Under the pieces are notes generated by a model, which saw only the letters and a list, made by a program, of their open reading frames with translations, was not told the origin of the DNA and did no database searches. The translations under genes and the position numbers were made by a program. Positions 49,721-58,120 of a DNA stretch of 64,000 nucleotides are shown here, one piece after another. The first letter of the stretch is position 1. The number at the start of each line of letters is the position of its first letter. The DNA comes from Cellulomonas sp. C5510 (GTDB lineage Bacteria; Actinomycetota; Actinomycetes; Actinomycetales; Cellulomonadaceae), in NCBI RefSeq assembly GCF_019797765.1, contig NZ_CP081862.1, positions 558,001-622,000 of the forward strand. The letters run 5' to 3'.

Positions 49721-50044
49721 GTGATCATCGTGACGCGCCTGAACGGGGCCCAGTTCGGGGTCAACCCGGACCTGCTCCAGCGCGTCGACAGCGCTCCCGA
49801 CACCATCCTGACCCTCATCGACGGGACGAAGTACATCGTCCGGGAGTCGATGGCCGAGGTCATCGCGCGGGTCAACGAGCACCGCGCGCAGCTCCTGGCG
49901 CGCGCCCAGGAGATCCAGGCCGCGCCGTCGCCGGCGGTCGAGCTGGTCCGGGACGCCGACGAGGCGCCGGCCGGTGACGACCCGGGTGACGAGGGCGACG
50001 GCCCGCTCGCCGACCCTGTCCCCCTGAGACCCAGGAGCCGCTGA
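49721..50044 (+). CDS. flbD: FlbD-family flagellar protein
   Basis: 107 residues. It begins IIVTRLNGAQFGVNPDLLQRV and continues LTLIDGTKYIVRESMAEVI, the whole of the small FlbD domain found next to motA in many Gram-positive flagellar clusters. Family members are often called SwrD and raise motor power in Bacillus. The C-terminal 45 residues are an acidic Pro/Asp-rich tail. This is not the Caulobacter NtrC-type FlbD. Its stop overlaps motA as TGATG. Confidence 0.9.
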   Translation: MIIVTRLNGAQFGVNPDLLQRVDSAPDTILTLIDGTKYIVRESMAEVIARVNEHRAQLLARAQEIQAAPSPAVELVRDADEAPAGDDPGDEGDGPLADPVPLRPRSR

Positions 50045-50811
50045 TGGATCCCGCCGGCTTCATCGGGCTGGTCGTCGCCTTCGGTGCGATCTTCGGCGCC
50101 CTCATCATGGAGGGCGCCGACCCGATGTCGATCTTCCTGCCCGCGCCGCTGCTGCTGGTGTGGGTCGGCACGATCGGCGTCGGCATCGCCGGGCACACGG
50201 TCAAGGACGTCATCGAGTCGTACAAGGCGGTGCCCCGCGCGCTGATGAGCAAGGTCCCGGACCCGACGACGACGGTCGACACGCTGGTGGAGCTGGCGGA
50301 CCGGGCGCGGCGCGAGGGCCTGCTGGCGTTGGAGGACGCCGCGAAGGACATCGACGACCCGTTCCTGCGGGGCGGCCTGCAGGCGGCGATCGACGGCACC
50401 GACCCGGACGACCTGCGGATGATCCTCGAGGACAAGATCGCGACGAAGCGGACCCGCGAGAAGACGCACGCGAAGTACTTCCAGGACATGGGCGGCTACG
50501 CCCCGACCATCGGCATCATCGGCACGGTCATCTCCCTGGTGCACGTGCTGGAGAACCTGTCCGACCCGTCGTCGCTGGGCCACTCCATCGCCGCCGCGTT
50601 CGTCGCGACGCTGTGGGGCATCCTGTCCGCGAACGTCGTCTGGCTGCCGCTGGGCACCCGCATCAAGCGGTTCTCCGACCTGGAGTGCGCGCAGATGGAG
50701 GTGACCCTCGAGGGCCTGCTGGCCGTGCAGGCCGGCGCCAACCCGCGCCTGGTCGGCGAGCGCCTGCGCAGCCTGCTGCCGGACACGCCCGCCGCGAAGG
50801 AGGCGGCGTGA
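50044..50811 (+). CDS. motA: Flagellar motor stator protein MotA
   Basis: 255 residues with four predicted membrane segments. It starts PAGFIGLVVAFGAIFGALIM, has a large cytoplasmic loop with Arg/Glu-rich stretches (ADRARREGLLALEDAAKDID) that contacts FliG, and ends with TM3 YAPTIGIIGTVISLVHVLENL and TM4 near residues 190-210. With MotB it forms the proton-driven stator. It overlaps flbD (TGATG) and motB (GTGA). Confidence 0.96.
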   Translation: MDPAGFIGLVVAFGAIFGALIMEGADPMSIFLPAPLLLVWVGTIGVGIAGHTVKDVIESYKAVPRALMSKVPDPTTTVDTLVELADRARREGLLALEDAAKDIDDPFLRGGLQAAIDGTDPDDLRMILEDKIATKRTREKTHAKYFQDMGGYAPTIGIIGTVISLVHVLENLSDPSSLGHSIAAAFVATLWGILSANVVWLPLGTRIKRFSDLECAQMEVTLEGLLAVQAGANPRLVGERLRSLLPDTPAAKEAA

Positions 50812-51731
50812 GCGGCCACGGCGGGCGCGGTCGGAGCCGGCGCGGCGGGGGGCACGACGAGGAGCACGTGAACCACGAGCGCTGGCTCGTGTCGTACTCC
50901 GACATGATCACCGTGCTCATGGCGCTGTTCATCGTGCTGTTCGCGATCAGCCAGGTGGACCAGCAGAAGTACGTGCAGCTGCGGGCGTCCCTCGCGGCGG
51001 GGTTCGGCGACGGCACCGTGAACCAGTCGGTGCTGGACGGCAGCGACGGCACGATGGACGGCCTGACGCCCGGTGCGGAGCAGCAGCCGGACTCGGGCAC
51101 GGCCGGCATCGTGAGCGCCGACGAGGGCCTCGGCCTGCAGGCGTCCGACCCGTCCCCGGAGGAGGTCAAGGACCCCGCGCAGGTGGACGCGTCCACGCTG
51201 GCGGCGGCGCGGGCGGAGGCTGCGCACCTCGACGAGGTGAAGCAGCACATCCTCGCCGCACTCGGGTCGGCGGGCCTGCAGGACGCCGTGCGGTTCCGGA
51301 TGGACGAGCGCGGGCTGGTGCTGGGCCTGGTCGCCGACGACGTGTTCTTCGCGCAGGGGTCGGCGCAGCTCACCCCGACCGCGATGCAGGTGCTGGACCT
51401 CGCGGCCCCGACCCTCGTGGGTCTGCAGGAGCAGATCTCCGTCGAGGGGCACGCGAACACCGTGCCGATCTCCGGCCGGTACGCGACCAACTGGGAGCTG
51501 TCCTCGGACCGCGCCACCCAGGTGCTGCGGCACCTCGTGGAGGGCGACGGCATGCCGGGCAACCGCATCCAGGCGGTCGGCTACGGCGACACCCGCCCCC
51601 TGGTGCAGGGGAGCGGCGACGACGCGATGACCGCCAACCGGCGGGTCGACATGGTGATCCTGAGCGCGGCCCCTGAGGCGGTCCGTGCCCTGCTGCCCGC
51701 GGTGGCAGCCGGAAGTGCGACGGGAGGGTGA
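50808..51731 (+). CDS. motB: Flagellar motor stator protein MotB
   Basis: 307 residues. A basic N-terminus is followed by one membrane helix with the proton-carrying Asp in WLVSYSDMITVLMALF (Asp 32), a plug and linker, and a C-terminal OmpA-like peptidoglycan-binding domain (about 160-290; ISVEGHANTVPISG, NWELSSDRATQVLRHL, NRRVDMVIL). It anchors the stator to the wall. GTG 50808 overlaps the motA stop. Confidence 0.96.
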   Translation: MSGHGGRGRSRRGGGHDEEHVNHERWLVSYSDMITVLMALFIVLFAISQVDQQKYVQLRASLAAGFGDGTVNQSVLDGSDGTMDGLTPGAEQQPDSGTAGIVSADEGLGLQASDPSPEEVKDPAQVDASTLAAARAEAAHLDEVKQHILAALGSAGLQDAVRFRMDERGLVLGLVADDVFFAQGSAQLTPTAMQVLDLAAPTLVGLQEQISVEGHANTVPISGRYATNWELSSDRATQVLRHLVEGDGMPGNRIQAVGYGDTRPLVQGSGDDAMTANRRVDMVILSAAPEAVRALLPAVAAGSATGG

Positions 51732-51738
51732 GGACGAG

Positions 51739-52254
51739 GTGCCCATCGAGCAGCGTGTGGTCGGCGGCGGCCAGAAGATCGGCGGCGGCCAGAAGATCGG
51801 CGGGTCCAAGGACGCCCCGGCGCCCGAGCCGGAGGAGCCGAAGAAGAAGAGCAAGAAGATGCTGGTCGTGATCATCGCCCTCCTGCTGGTGGTCGGCGGC
51901 GGCGCGGCGTACGTCTTCCTGTTCGCGAAGGGCGGCGACGCCGAGCCGGCGGCGGAGCCGGAGCCCGTGCCCGGGGCCGTCGTCGCGGTCGAGCCGATCA
52001 GCCTGAACCTGGCCGACGGGCACTACCTGCGGCTCGGCTTCGACCTGCAGCTGACCGAGGAGGTCGGCGAGGAGGCTCCCGACACGGGCAAGGCGGTGGA
52101 CGCCGCGATCGCGCTGTTCTCCGGCCGGTCCGTGTCGGAGGTCAGCGACCCGGAGAAGCGCGAGGAGCTCAAGACCGAGCTCCTGCACCAGGTCGAGGAG
52201 CTCTACGAGGGGGAGGTGATGGACCTCTACCTGACGAACTACGTCACGCAGTGA
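51739..52254 (+). CDS. fliL: Flagellar basal body-associated protein FliL
   Basis: 171 residues. The cytoplasmic start has a duplicated GGGQKI unit and a basic patch (KKKSKK), then one membrane helix (about 41-60), and an extracytoplasmic FliL domain with PISLNLADGHYLRLGFDLQL and LYLTNYVTQ at the end. FliL supports the stator around the rotor. I chose GTG 51739, which has GAGG close upstream and starts 7 nt after motB, over a longer frame overlapping motB. Confidence 0.92.
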   Translation: MPIEQRVVGGGQKIGGGQKIGGSKDAPAPEPEEPKKKSKKMLVVIIALLLVVGGGAAYVFLFAKGGDAEPAAEPEPVPGAVVAVEPISLNLADGHYLRLGFDLQLTEEVGEEAPDTGKAVDAAIALFSGRSVSEVSDPEKREELKTELLHQVEELYEGEVMDLYLTNYVTQ

Positions 52255-52406
52255 GGGGGAGCGCGGCGACGCGCCTCCCTCCGGCCGGGACCCGGGCCAG
52301 CAGCGTCCGGGGCCGGTGAACCACGGCGCCACGGAGGGCGCCACATCGCTCCGCAGCACGCCGGCCCACGACGGGCCGAGGGCGGAGGAAGTTCCGGGCA
52401 CGACCC

Positions 52407-52432
52407 CTCACATCACCTGTTCGCGCGCCGAT
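52407..52432 (+). promoter_or_regulatory. Sigma-28-type promoter of the fliM export operon
   Basis: CTCA (52407-52410), 16 nt, then GCCGAT (52427-52432). It rules out the in-frame ATG at 52431, which lies inside the -10, as the fliM start and favours GTG 52497. Confidence 0.78.
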
Positions 52433-52496
52433 GAGGGTGGGCGTGACGGTCCACACCCAGGGTCAGCCCCCTGCGCGCTCGCGGCGGCGGACGCAC

Positions 52497-53378
52497 GTGC
52501 CCGAGCCCTACGACTTCCGGCGCCCCATGACGATGGCGCGTGAGCACGCCCGCGTCCTCGAGATGGCGTTCGAGACCTTCGCCCGGCAGTGGGGCAACCA
52601 GCTCACCGCCCGGCTCCGCGCGATGGCGCAGGTCACCCTCGACGGGCTGAGCCTCACGTCCTACGACGAGTACGTCCGCACCCTGCCCGGCACCACGGCG
52701 ATGATGCTGTGCACAATCGAGCAGACCCGGCAGACCGCCGTCGTGCAGGTGCCGGTGAGCACCACGATGGTGTGGATCGACTTCCTGCTCGGCGGCCCCG
52801 GCAGCGGTGACCCCCGCGAGGACCGCGAGCTCACCGAGATCGAGCTGACCCTGCTGCGCGGCGTCATGCAGGCCGCGCTCGGCGACCTCGGCTACGCGTT
52901 CTCCGCGCTCGCCCCGCTGGACGTCACGTTCCGCGCCGTCCAGTACAACCCGCAGTTCGTGCAGGCGGTGCCGGCCTCCGACGCGGTGCTCGTCGCGACG
53001 TTCCAGATGCGCGTCGGGGAGCGCGAGGACCTCGCGACCGTGATGTTCCCCGCCGAGCTGCTGCTCGGGGCGGTCCGCCAGGCCGACGGGACGAACGGGC
53101 GGTCGCTGGAGGACCAGCGCGCCCACGAGGTCGCCCTGGCCGACCTGGAGACCGCCGTCGAGGACGTCCCCGTCGAGGTCGCCGTGCGGTTCGCCCCGGT
53201 CGTCGTCCGCCCCCGCGACGTCGTCGGCCTCGCGGTCGGCGACGTCGTGCCCCTGTCCCACCCGTCGTCCCAGCCGCTCGACGTGGTGGTGGACGGCGTC
53301 GTGCTCGCCCGAGCCGCCGCCGGGAACAACGGCTCCCGCCTGGCCTGCATGGTCGTCACCGTCGAGGAGAAGCCCTGA
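52497..53378 (+). CDS. fliM: Flagellar motor switch protein FliM
   Basis: 293 residues. PEPYDFRRPMTMAREHARVLEMAFETFARQW is the FliM N-terminal core (residues about 2-32); the middle CheC-like domain has LLGGPGSGDPREDRELTEIE; the C-terminal SpoA domain has DVVPLSHPSSQPLDVVVDGV. FliM is the main C-ring protein and CheY-P target. The usual N-terminal CheY-binding peptide is short or absent with the GTG 52497 start; GTG 52443 would add 18 residues but gives no LSQxEID-like motif. It is coupled to fliN (TGATG). Confidence 0.94.
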   Translation: MPEPYDFRRPMTMAREHARVLEMAFETFARQWGNQLTARLRAMAQVTLDGLSLTSYDEYVRTLPGTTAMMLCTIEQTRQTAVVQVPVSTTMVWIDFLLGGPGSGDPREDRELTEIELTLLRGVMQAALGDLGYAFSALAPLDVTFRAVQYNPQFVQAVPASDAVLVATFQMRVGEREDLATVMFPAELLLGAVRQADGTNGRSLEDQRAHEVALADLETAVEDVPVEVAVRFAPVVVRPRDVVGLAVGDVVPLSHPSSQPLDVVVDGVVLARAAAGNNGSRLACMVVTVEEKP

Positions 53379-54091
53379 TGAACGCCCCCACCGCCGAGAC
53401 CACGGACGCCGCCGTCGCGCTCGCCGCGGCCACCGCCGCCGCCCGGCTGCTGCCCGCCGCCGCACCGCTCGTGCCCGCGCCCGCCCCGGCCGGCGCCCGC
53501 CCCGACCCCGGCGCCCTCGCGGTCGTGGCGTCGTTCGTCGGACCGAACAGCGCGGACGTCGTGCTGGTCGCCGACGCGGCCGTCAGCGAGGCGCTCGCCG
53601 CCGGTGCGCCGGACGGCAGCCCGCTGGACCTCGCCGCCGCCCTGCGCCCGGCGCTGGAGGCCGCTGTCGCCGAGCTCGGCGCCGGCGTGCTCGAGGCCGC
53701 CCGCACCGAGCCGGTCGCGACCGCGCTGCCCGCGGACGCCCACCTGGTGGCGCTCACCACGGACGACGGCGTGCAGGCGTGGTTCGCGCTGCGGCTGCGC
53801 ACCGAGCCGACGCCCCGCACGCCCGGCGTCCCGACGCAGCGCGCCAGCCTGCAGGTGCTCTACGACGTGGAGATGACCCTGACCGCCGAGCTCGGCCGCA
53901 CCAAGCTGCCGGTGCGCCAGGTGCTGGAGCTGACCCCGGGCGCCGTCCTCGAGCTGGACCGCGCCGCCGGCAGCCCCGCCGACGTCATGGTCAACGGCCG
54001 CCTCATCGCCCGTGGCGAGGTCGTCGTGATCGACGAGGAGTTCGGCATCCGCATCACCGAGATCGCCCGGGGCGAGGACGGCGCCCTCTGA
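53378..54091 (+). CDS. fliN: Flagellar motor switch protein FliN with long N-terminal extension
   Basis: 237 residues. The C-terminal SpoA domain (about 160-237) has VLYDVEMTLTAELGRTKLPVRQVLEL and RGEVVVIDEEFGIRITEI, the FliN core. The N-terminal 155 residues are an extra domain, with an Ala/Pro start and then a segment resembling part of the CheC/FliY fold (LDLAAALRPALEAAVAELGAGVLEAAR), so the protein is FliY-like in layout. It completes the C-ring. TGATG overlaps at both ends. Confidence 0.92.
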   Translation: MNAPTAETTDAAVALAAATAAARLLPAAAPLVPAPAPAGARPDPGALAVVASFVGPNSADVVLVADAAVSEALAAGAPDGSPLDLAAALRPALEAAVAELGAGVLEAARTEPVATALPADAHLVALTTDDGVQAWFALRLRTEPTPRTPGVPTQRASLQVLYDVEMTLTAELGRTKLPVRQVLELTPGAVLELDRAAGSPADVMVNGRLIARGEVVVIDEEFGIRITEIARGEDGAL

Positions 54092-54918
54092 TGGACTCCG
54101 TCGTCCTGGGGCTGCGCGTCCTCCTGGCGCTGGCGTGCGTGATCGGGCTCATCTGGGTCCTCGCGCGCCGCGCCGGGTGGGGTGCGCGCCGCCGTCCCGC
54201 GGGTCCGGCGGTCGAGGTGGTGGGGCGCCAGGCGCTCGGCCGCCACGCCGGCGTCGCGGTGGTGGCCGTCGGCAACCGCCGGCTGCTCCTCGGGTACGGC
54301 GAGCAGAACGTCACGATGCTGACCGAGCTGGCGCCCGCGCCTGCCGAGGCTCCCGCCTCCCCGGCGGCGGGGACCGCGCAGCCCGCCGCGGACCGCGCGC
54401 CGGTCACGCTCGGCTCGCTCGCCGCCGCCGTGCTGCCGACGCCCCGGCGCGCACGGGCCGCTCGGCCCGCTGCCGCGGCCGCCGCGCCCGAGGTGCCGGC
54501 CGCCTCTGCGTCCGCCGCCGGCCCGCGGGTGCCGTCCGCTCCGCCCGCCACCGGGTCCGCCGCGCAGCGTGAGCGCGTGTTCGCCCAGGCCCTGGCCACC
54601 GCGAGCAGCGCCCCCGCACCGGCCGCCCCGACCACCCCCGGCCCCGGTGCCGCCGGCCCCGCGCGTGACGCCGCCGCTGCCTCCGCCGCGTCGGCCGCCG
54701 CCGCCCTCGCCGCCGCCGCGGCGATCCCCGTCGAGCCCGTCGGCAGCGAGCCCGTGCCCGGCCTGGCAGGCCTCGAGGTCGCCGAGGTCGACGCCGCCCG
54801 CCTGGAGCTCGCCGCCCACCCGGCGGAGGCCACCGGTGCCCTGCACGGCTCCGTGCTGGCGCCCTCCACGTGGAAGCAGGCCGTCGCGGCGCTGCGTGAG
54901 CGGACGGTGCGCCGGTGA
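54091..54918 (+). CDS. fliO: Flagellar biosynthesis protein FliO
   Basis: 275 residues. One membrane helix (about 5-25, VVLGLRVLLALACVIGLIWVL) is followed by a FliO core VEVVGRQALGRHAGVAVVAVGNRRLLLGY (residues about 42-70). The remaining 200 residues are a long Ala/Pro-rich cytoplasmic tail, so it is about twice the usual length. FliO assists assembly of the FliP pore. Its stop is overlapped by a GTG (54915) that is the expected fliP start. Confidence 0.88.
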   Translation: MDSVVLGLRVLLALACVIGLIWVLARRAGWGARRRPAGPAVEVVGRQALGRHAGVAVVAVGNRRLLLGYGEQNVTMLTELAPAPAEAPASPAAGTAQPAADRAPVTLGSLAAAVLPTPRRARAARPAAAAAAPEVPAASASAAGPRVPSAPPATGSAAQRERVFAQALATASSAPAPAAPTTPGPGAAGPARDAAAASAASAAAALAAAAAIPVEPVGSEPVPGLAGLEVAEVDAARLELAAHPAEATGALHGSVLAPSTWKQAVAALRERTVRR

Positions 54919-55825
54919 CCACCGACCTGCGCGTGCGTCCCGCGGCCGTGCGGCCGGCCGGGGCCACCGCGACCGCCGCCGCGGCCCCGACGGCCCCCGC
55001 GCCGCCCGCCCCACCTGGCCGCTCGTGCTGGCCGCCGTGCTGGCGCTCGCCGTCGTCCTCGTCGTGCTCGGCTCGGGCGTCGCGCACGCCGCGCCGGTCC
55101 CGCCGGACGGTCCCGCCGCGCCGACCGGCCCGGCCGACCCCGCGGGCGGCGGCGAGGTGTCCGTCGCGATCAACGGCGTCAACGGCTCGCCGAGCAGTTC
55201 GATCGTCGTGCTCATCGGCATCACGCTGCTGTCCGTCGCACCGGCGCTGCTGCTGATGATGACGGGCTTCACGAAGATCTTCGTGGTGCTGTCCCTGACC
55301 CGGAACGCCCTGGGCCTGACGACGGTGCCGCCGAACCAGGTCATCGCGGGCCTCGCCCTGTTCCTCAGCCTGTTCGTCATGGCGCCGGTGCTGTCGGACG
55401 TCAACCAGGCCGCGGTGCAGCCGTACCTGGACGGCAGCATGGACTTCCAGACGGCCCTCGACGCCGGCTCGGCGCCGCTGCGCGACTACATGCTGGGACA
55501 CACCCGGGAGGCCGACCTCGCCCTGCTGACGCGGGCCGCGGACCAGCCGAACCCCGAGGACCCGGCGTCCGTGCCGATGCTCACGCTCATCCCGGCGTTC
55601 ATGCTGTCGGAGCTGCGCTCGGCGTTCATCATCGGGTTCGTCATCTTCGTGCCGTTCCTCGTCATCGACCTGGTCGTGTCCTCGGTCCTGATGAGCATGG
55701 GCATGATGATGCTGCCGCCGGTCATGGTGTCCCTGCCGTTCAAGCTGCTGCTGTTCGTGCTGGTGGACGGCTGGGGCCTCATCGTCACCGCCCTCGTGGG
55801 CGCGGCGTCGGCGGGGGGCGGCTGA
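54915..55825 (+). CDS. fliP: Flagellar export gate protein FliP, apparent one-base frameshift near the 5' end
   Basis: The conserved FliP body is unmistakable: SIVVLIGITLLSVAPALLLMMTGFTK, VVLSLTRNALGL, PPNQVIAGLALFLSLFVMAP, MLTLIPAFMLSELRSAF and the last two membrane segments. A signal-peptide-like helix precedes it. The expected start, GTG 54915, overlaps the fliO stop as GTGA but is in the frame one base ahead. The shift maps to the CCCC at 55009-55012; one extra C gives a 303-residue protein with a basic N-region and the helix LVLAAVLALAVVLVVLG. An in-frame alternative without a shift is GTG 54896 inside fliO, but its Arg-rich leader and codon use are poor. FliP forms the pentameric export pore with FliQ and FliR. 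Confidence 0.85.
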
Positions 55826-56097
55826 TGGACACCGCGGCCGTCCTCGACATCGGGCTCGACGCCCTGATCCTCACCGCGAAGCTCGCGGCACCGGTGCTCG
55901 TCACCGCGCTCGTCGTCGGGTTCGCCGTGTCCCTCGTGCAGTCCGTGACCCAGATCCAGGAGGTCACGCTGTCGTTCGTCCCCAAGGCGATCGCGGCGGC
56001 CGTGGCGCTGCTGGTGTGCGGGAACTGGATGATCTCGGAGCTCGTGTCCTTCACGCAGGAGCTCTTCGAGCGCATCCCCAGCCTGCTCGGGGGCTGA
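55825..56097 (+). CDS. fliQ: Flagellar export gate protein FliQ
   Basis: 90 residues with two membrane helices. DALILTAKLAAPVLVTALVVGFAVSLVQSVTQIQEVTLSFVPK (residues about 12-54) contains the family's QxxTQIQE.TL motif. It is a component of the FliPQR pore. TGATG couples it to fliP; fliR follows after 6 nt. Confidence 0.96.
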   Translation: MDTAAVLDIGLDALILTAKLAAPVLVTALVVGFAVSLVQSVTQIQEVTLSFVPKAIAAAVALLVCGNWMISELVSFTQELFERIPSLLGG

Positions 56098-56103
56098 CCC
56101 CGG

Positions 56104-56862
56104 ATGGACGTCACCCTCTCCCTGGCGGCCGTGCAGACCGCGATGCTCGCCGGCGTCCGGTTCGCGGCGTTCTTCGTGGTCGCGCCGCCGTTCGCGCACC
56201 GCGGCATCCCGGGGGCGGTCAAGGCGATGCTGTCGGTCGGCCTCGCGCTGGCCGTGCTGCCGCGGCTCGACCTGGTCGCCACCACGTCCACGGGGGAGTT
56301 CGTCGGGGCCCTGGTGCTGGAGGCCGTCGTCGGCGCCGCGCTCGGGTTCCTAGTGTCGCTGGTGTTCGCGGCCGTGCAGGCGGCGGGCAACCTCATCGAC
56401 CTGTTCGGCGGGTTCCAGCTCGCGCAGGCGTTCGACCCGCAGAACATGACGTCCGGCGCCCAGTTCGCCCGCCTGTACAACTGGACGTGCCTGGTGCTGC
56501 TGTTCGTCTCGGGCGCCTACCAGGTGCTCATCGGCGGGCTGGCCCGGTCGTTCGACGCCGTGCCGCCGGGTGCCGGGCTGGACCTCGCGGCCCTGGCGTC
56601 GGTGGCGACCACCGGGCTCACGCAGATGTTCCTGGCGGCGCTGCAGATCGGCGGGCCGCTGCTCGTCGTGCTGTTCCTCACCGACGTCGGCCTGGGACTG
56701 CTCACCCGGGTGTCGCCCGCGCTGAACGCCTTCGCGATGGGCTTCCCGCTGAAGATCCTCATGACCGTGACGTTCGCGGGCTTCGCGTACCTCGCCATGC
56801 CGGGCGTCATCGACGACCTGGCGGGCCGCGCGCTCGAGGCGATGCTGGGGGTCGCGTCGTGA
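56104..56862 (+). CDS. fliR: Flagellar export gate protein FliR
   Basis: 252 residues with about six membrane segments. Family motifs include RFAAFFVVAPPFAHRGIPGAVK, GAALGFLVSLVFAAVQAAGNLID, FGGFQLAQAFDPQ and NAFAMGFPLKILMT. FliR closes the FliPQR pore and contacts FlhB. Its stop overlaps the flhB start as GTGA. Confidence 0.95.
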   Translation: MDVTLSLAAVQTAMLAGVRFAAFFVVAPPFAHRGIPGAVKAMLSVGLALAVLPRLDLVATTSTGEFVGALVLEAVVGAALGFLVSLVFAAVQAAGNLIDLFGGFQLAQAFDPQNMTSGAQFARLYNWTCLVLLFVSGAYQVLIGGLARSFDAVPPGAGLDLAALASVATTGLTQMFLAALQIGGPLLVVLFLTDVGLGLLTRVSPALNAFAMGFPLKILMTVTFAGFAYLAMPGVIDDLAGRALEAMLGVAS

Positions 56863-58016
56863 GCGGCGGCGGGGACGGCGGGGAGAAGACCGAGAAGGCC
56901 ACAGCCCAGCGGATGAAGCAGGTCCACCGGGACGGGAAGCTCTCCCGGTCCCAGGACCTCACCGCGTGGGTCGGGCTGGCCGCGGCGGCGGTCATGCTGC
57001 CCGGCACCGCGAGCCGGGCGGCCGACGCGGCGTACGAGCAGCTCGGGGCCGTGCGCGAGGCCATCGCGTCGCCCGACGCCGGCACCGTCACGCAGCTGCT
57101 CGGCGACGGCCTGTGGTCGGTCGTCGGCACGATCGGCCCGATGCTGGCCGTCGTCGCGGGCGTCGTCGTGGCGGTCGCGGTCGCGCAGGGCGGTGTGCAC
57201 GTGAAGAAGTTCAAGCCGCAGGTGCAGCAGTTCAACCCGGTGTCGGGCGTGAAGCGGCTGTTCGGTGCGCACGCGTGGTGGGAGGCGGCCAAGACGCTGC
57301 TCAAGACCGCCGTCGTGGGCGCCGTGCTGTACCTCGCGGTGCAGGCCCTCGTGCCGCAGCTCATGGGCACCGGCCGCATCCCGCTCGCGCACATGCTCGG
57401 CGTCGCCGGGTCGGGCGTGAAGCAGCTCCTGGTGTGGGGTGTCGCCGCGGGCGTGCTGCTCGCGGCGGTCGACCTGCTCGTCGTCATCCGGCGCAACCGG
57501 AAGCAGACGCGCATGTCCCGCCAGGAGATCAAGGAGGAGAACAAGCGCACCGAGGGCGACCCGCTGGTCAAGGGGCAGATCCGGTCCAAGCAGATGGCGA
57601 TGAGCCGCAACCGCATGATGGCGGCCGTCGCCGACGCGGACGTGGTGATCGTCAACCCCACGCACGTGGCCGTCGCCCTGACGTACGTGCCCGGTTCCGG
57701 GGCGCCCCGCCTCGTCGCGAAGGGCGCCGGCGCCGTCGCGGCCCGCATCCGCGCGCAGGCGACCGAGCACCGTGTCCCGATGGTCGAGGACGTCCCCCTG
57801 GCGCGGGCGCTGCACGCGGCCTGCGCCGTCGACCAGGAGATCCCCGCGTACCTGTTCACCGCGGTGGCGCGCGTGCTGGCGTTCGTCATGCAGCTCAAGC
57901 GCCGCGGGGCCGCGATGGGCCGCCACACCATGCCCGGCGGGTCCGTCGCCCCGGACGACGTCCCCACCACCGTCGTCGCCGCCCGCCGGCGGATGCGTGC
58001 GGAGAAGGCCGCATGA
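56859..58016 (+). CDS. flhB: Flagellar export specificity switch protein FlhB
   Basis: 385 residues. EKTEKATAQRMKQVHRDGKL opens the protein, followed by four membrane segments and a cytoplasmic autocleavage domain. The cleavage site NPTH (about 266-269, in VVIVNPTHVAVAL) is intact. Cleavage between Asn and Pro lets export change from rod/hook to filament proteins, triggered by FliK. GTG 56859 overlaps fliR. The stop overlaps a 35-codon ORF that runs exactly to flhA. Confidence 0.96.
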   Translation: MSGGGDGGEKTEKATAQRMKQVHRDGKLSRSQDLTAWVGLAAAAVMLPGTASRAADAAYEQLGAVREAIASPDAGTVTQLLGDGLWSVVGTIGPMLAVVAGVVVAVAVAQGGVHVKKFKPQVQQFNPVSGVKRLFGAHAWWEAAKTLLKTAVVGAVLYLAVQALVPQLMGTGRIPLAHMLGVAGSGVKQLLVWGVAAGVLLAAVDLLVVIRRNRKQTRMSRQEIKEENKRTEGDPLVKGQIRSKQMAMSRNRMMAAVADADVVIVNPTHVAVALTYVPGSGAPRLVAKGAGAVAARIRAQATEHRVPMVEDVPLARALHAACAVDQEIPAYLFTAVARVLAFVMQLKRRGAAMGRHTMPGGSVAPDDVPTTVVAARRRMRAEKAA

Positions 58017-58120
58017 CCGGGCCCCGCCTGCCGATGACCAAGGGAGGGGACCGCCGTGCGCCGTGCCCTGCAGATCGCGTCCGCCCCGCCGACCGACCCG
58101 ACACCTCCGAGGACCTGTGA
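58013..58120 (+). CDS. Candidate 35-residue small ORF bridging flhB and flhA
   Basis: ATG 58013 overlaps the flhB stop as ATGA, and its TGA (58118-58120) overlaps the flhA ATG as TGATG. The junctions therefore copy those of the surrounding genes exactly. The peptide is polar and basic/acidic (MTGPRLPMTKGGDRRAPC at the start, PDTSEDL at the end) with no membrane segment. It may be a real small protein or serve only to carry ribosomes to flhA. flhA also has its own GAGGA site (58109-58113). Confidence 0.4.
   Translation: MTGPRLPMTKGGDRRAPCPADRVRPADRPDTSEDL

Noticed and set aside
49721..50044. FlbD as the NtrC-type transcription activator of the same name.
   Set aside because: The protein is 107 residues without AAA+ or DNA-binding domains; it is the unrelated small FlbD/SwrD family.
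52431..53378. FliM starting at ATG 52431.
   Set aside because: That ATG lies inside the -10 of the sigma-28-type promoter and would not be transcribed from it. The conserved FliM core begins just after GTG 52497.
54915..55825. The FliP-Q-R/FlhA-B block as a virulence type III secretion system.
   Set aside because: Hook, rod, stator, flagellin and chemotaxis genes are all adjacent, and there are no secretin or translocator genes.
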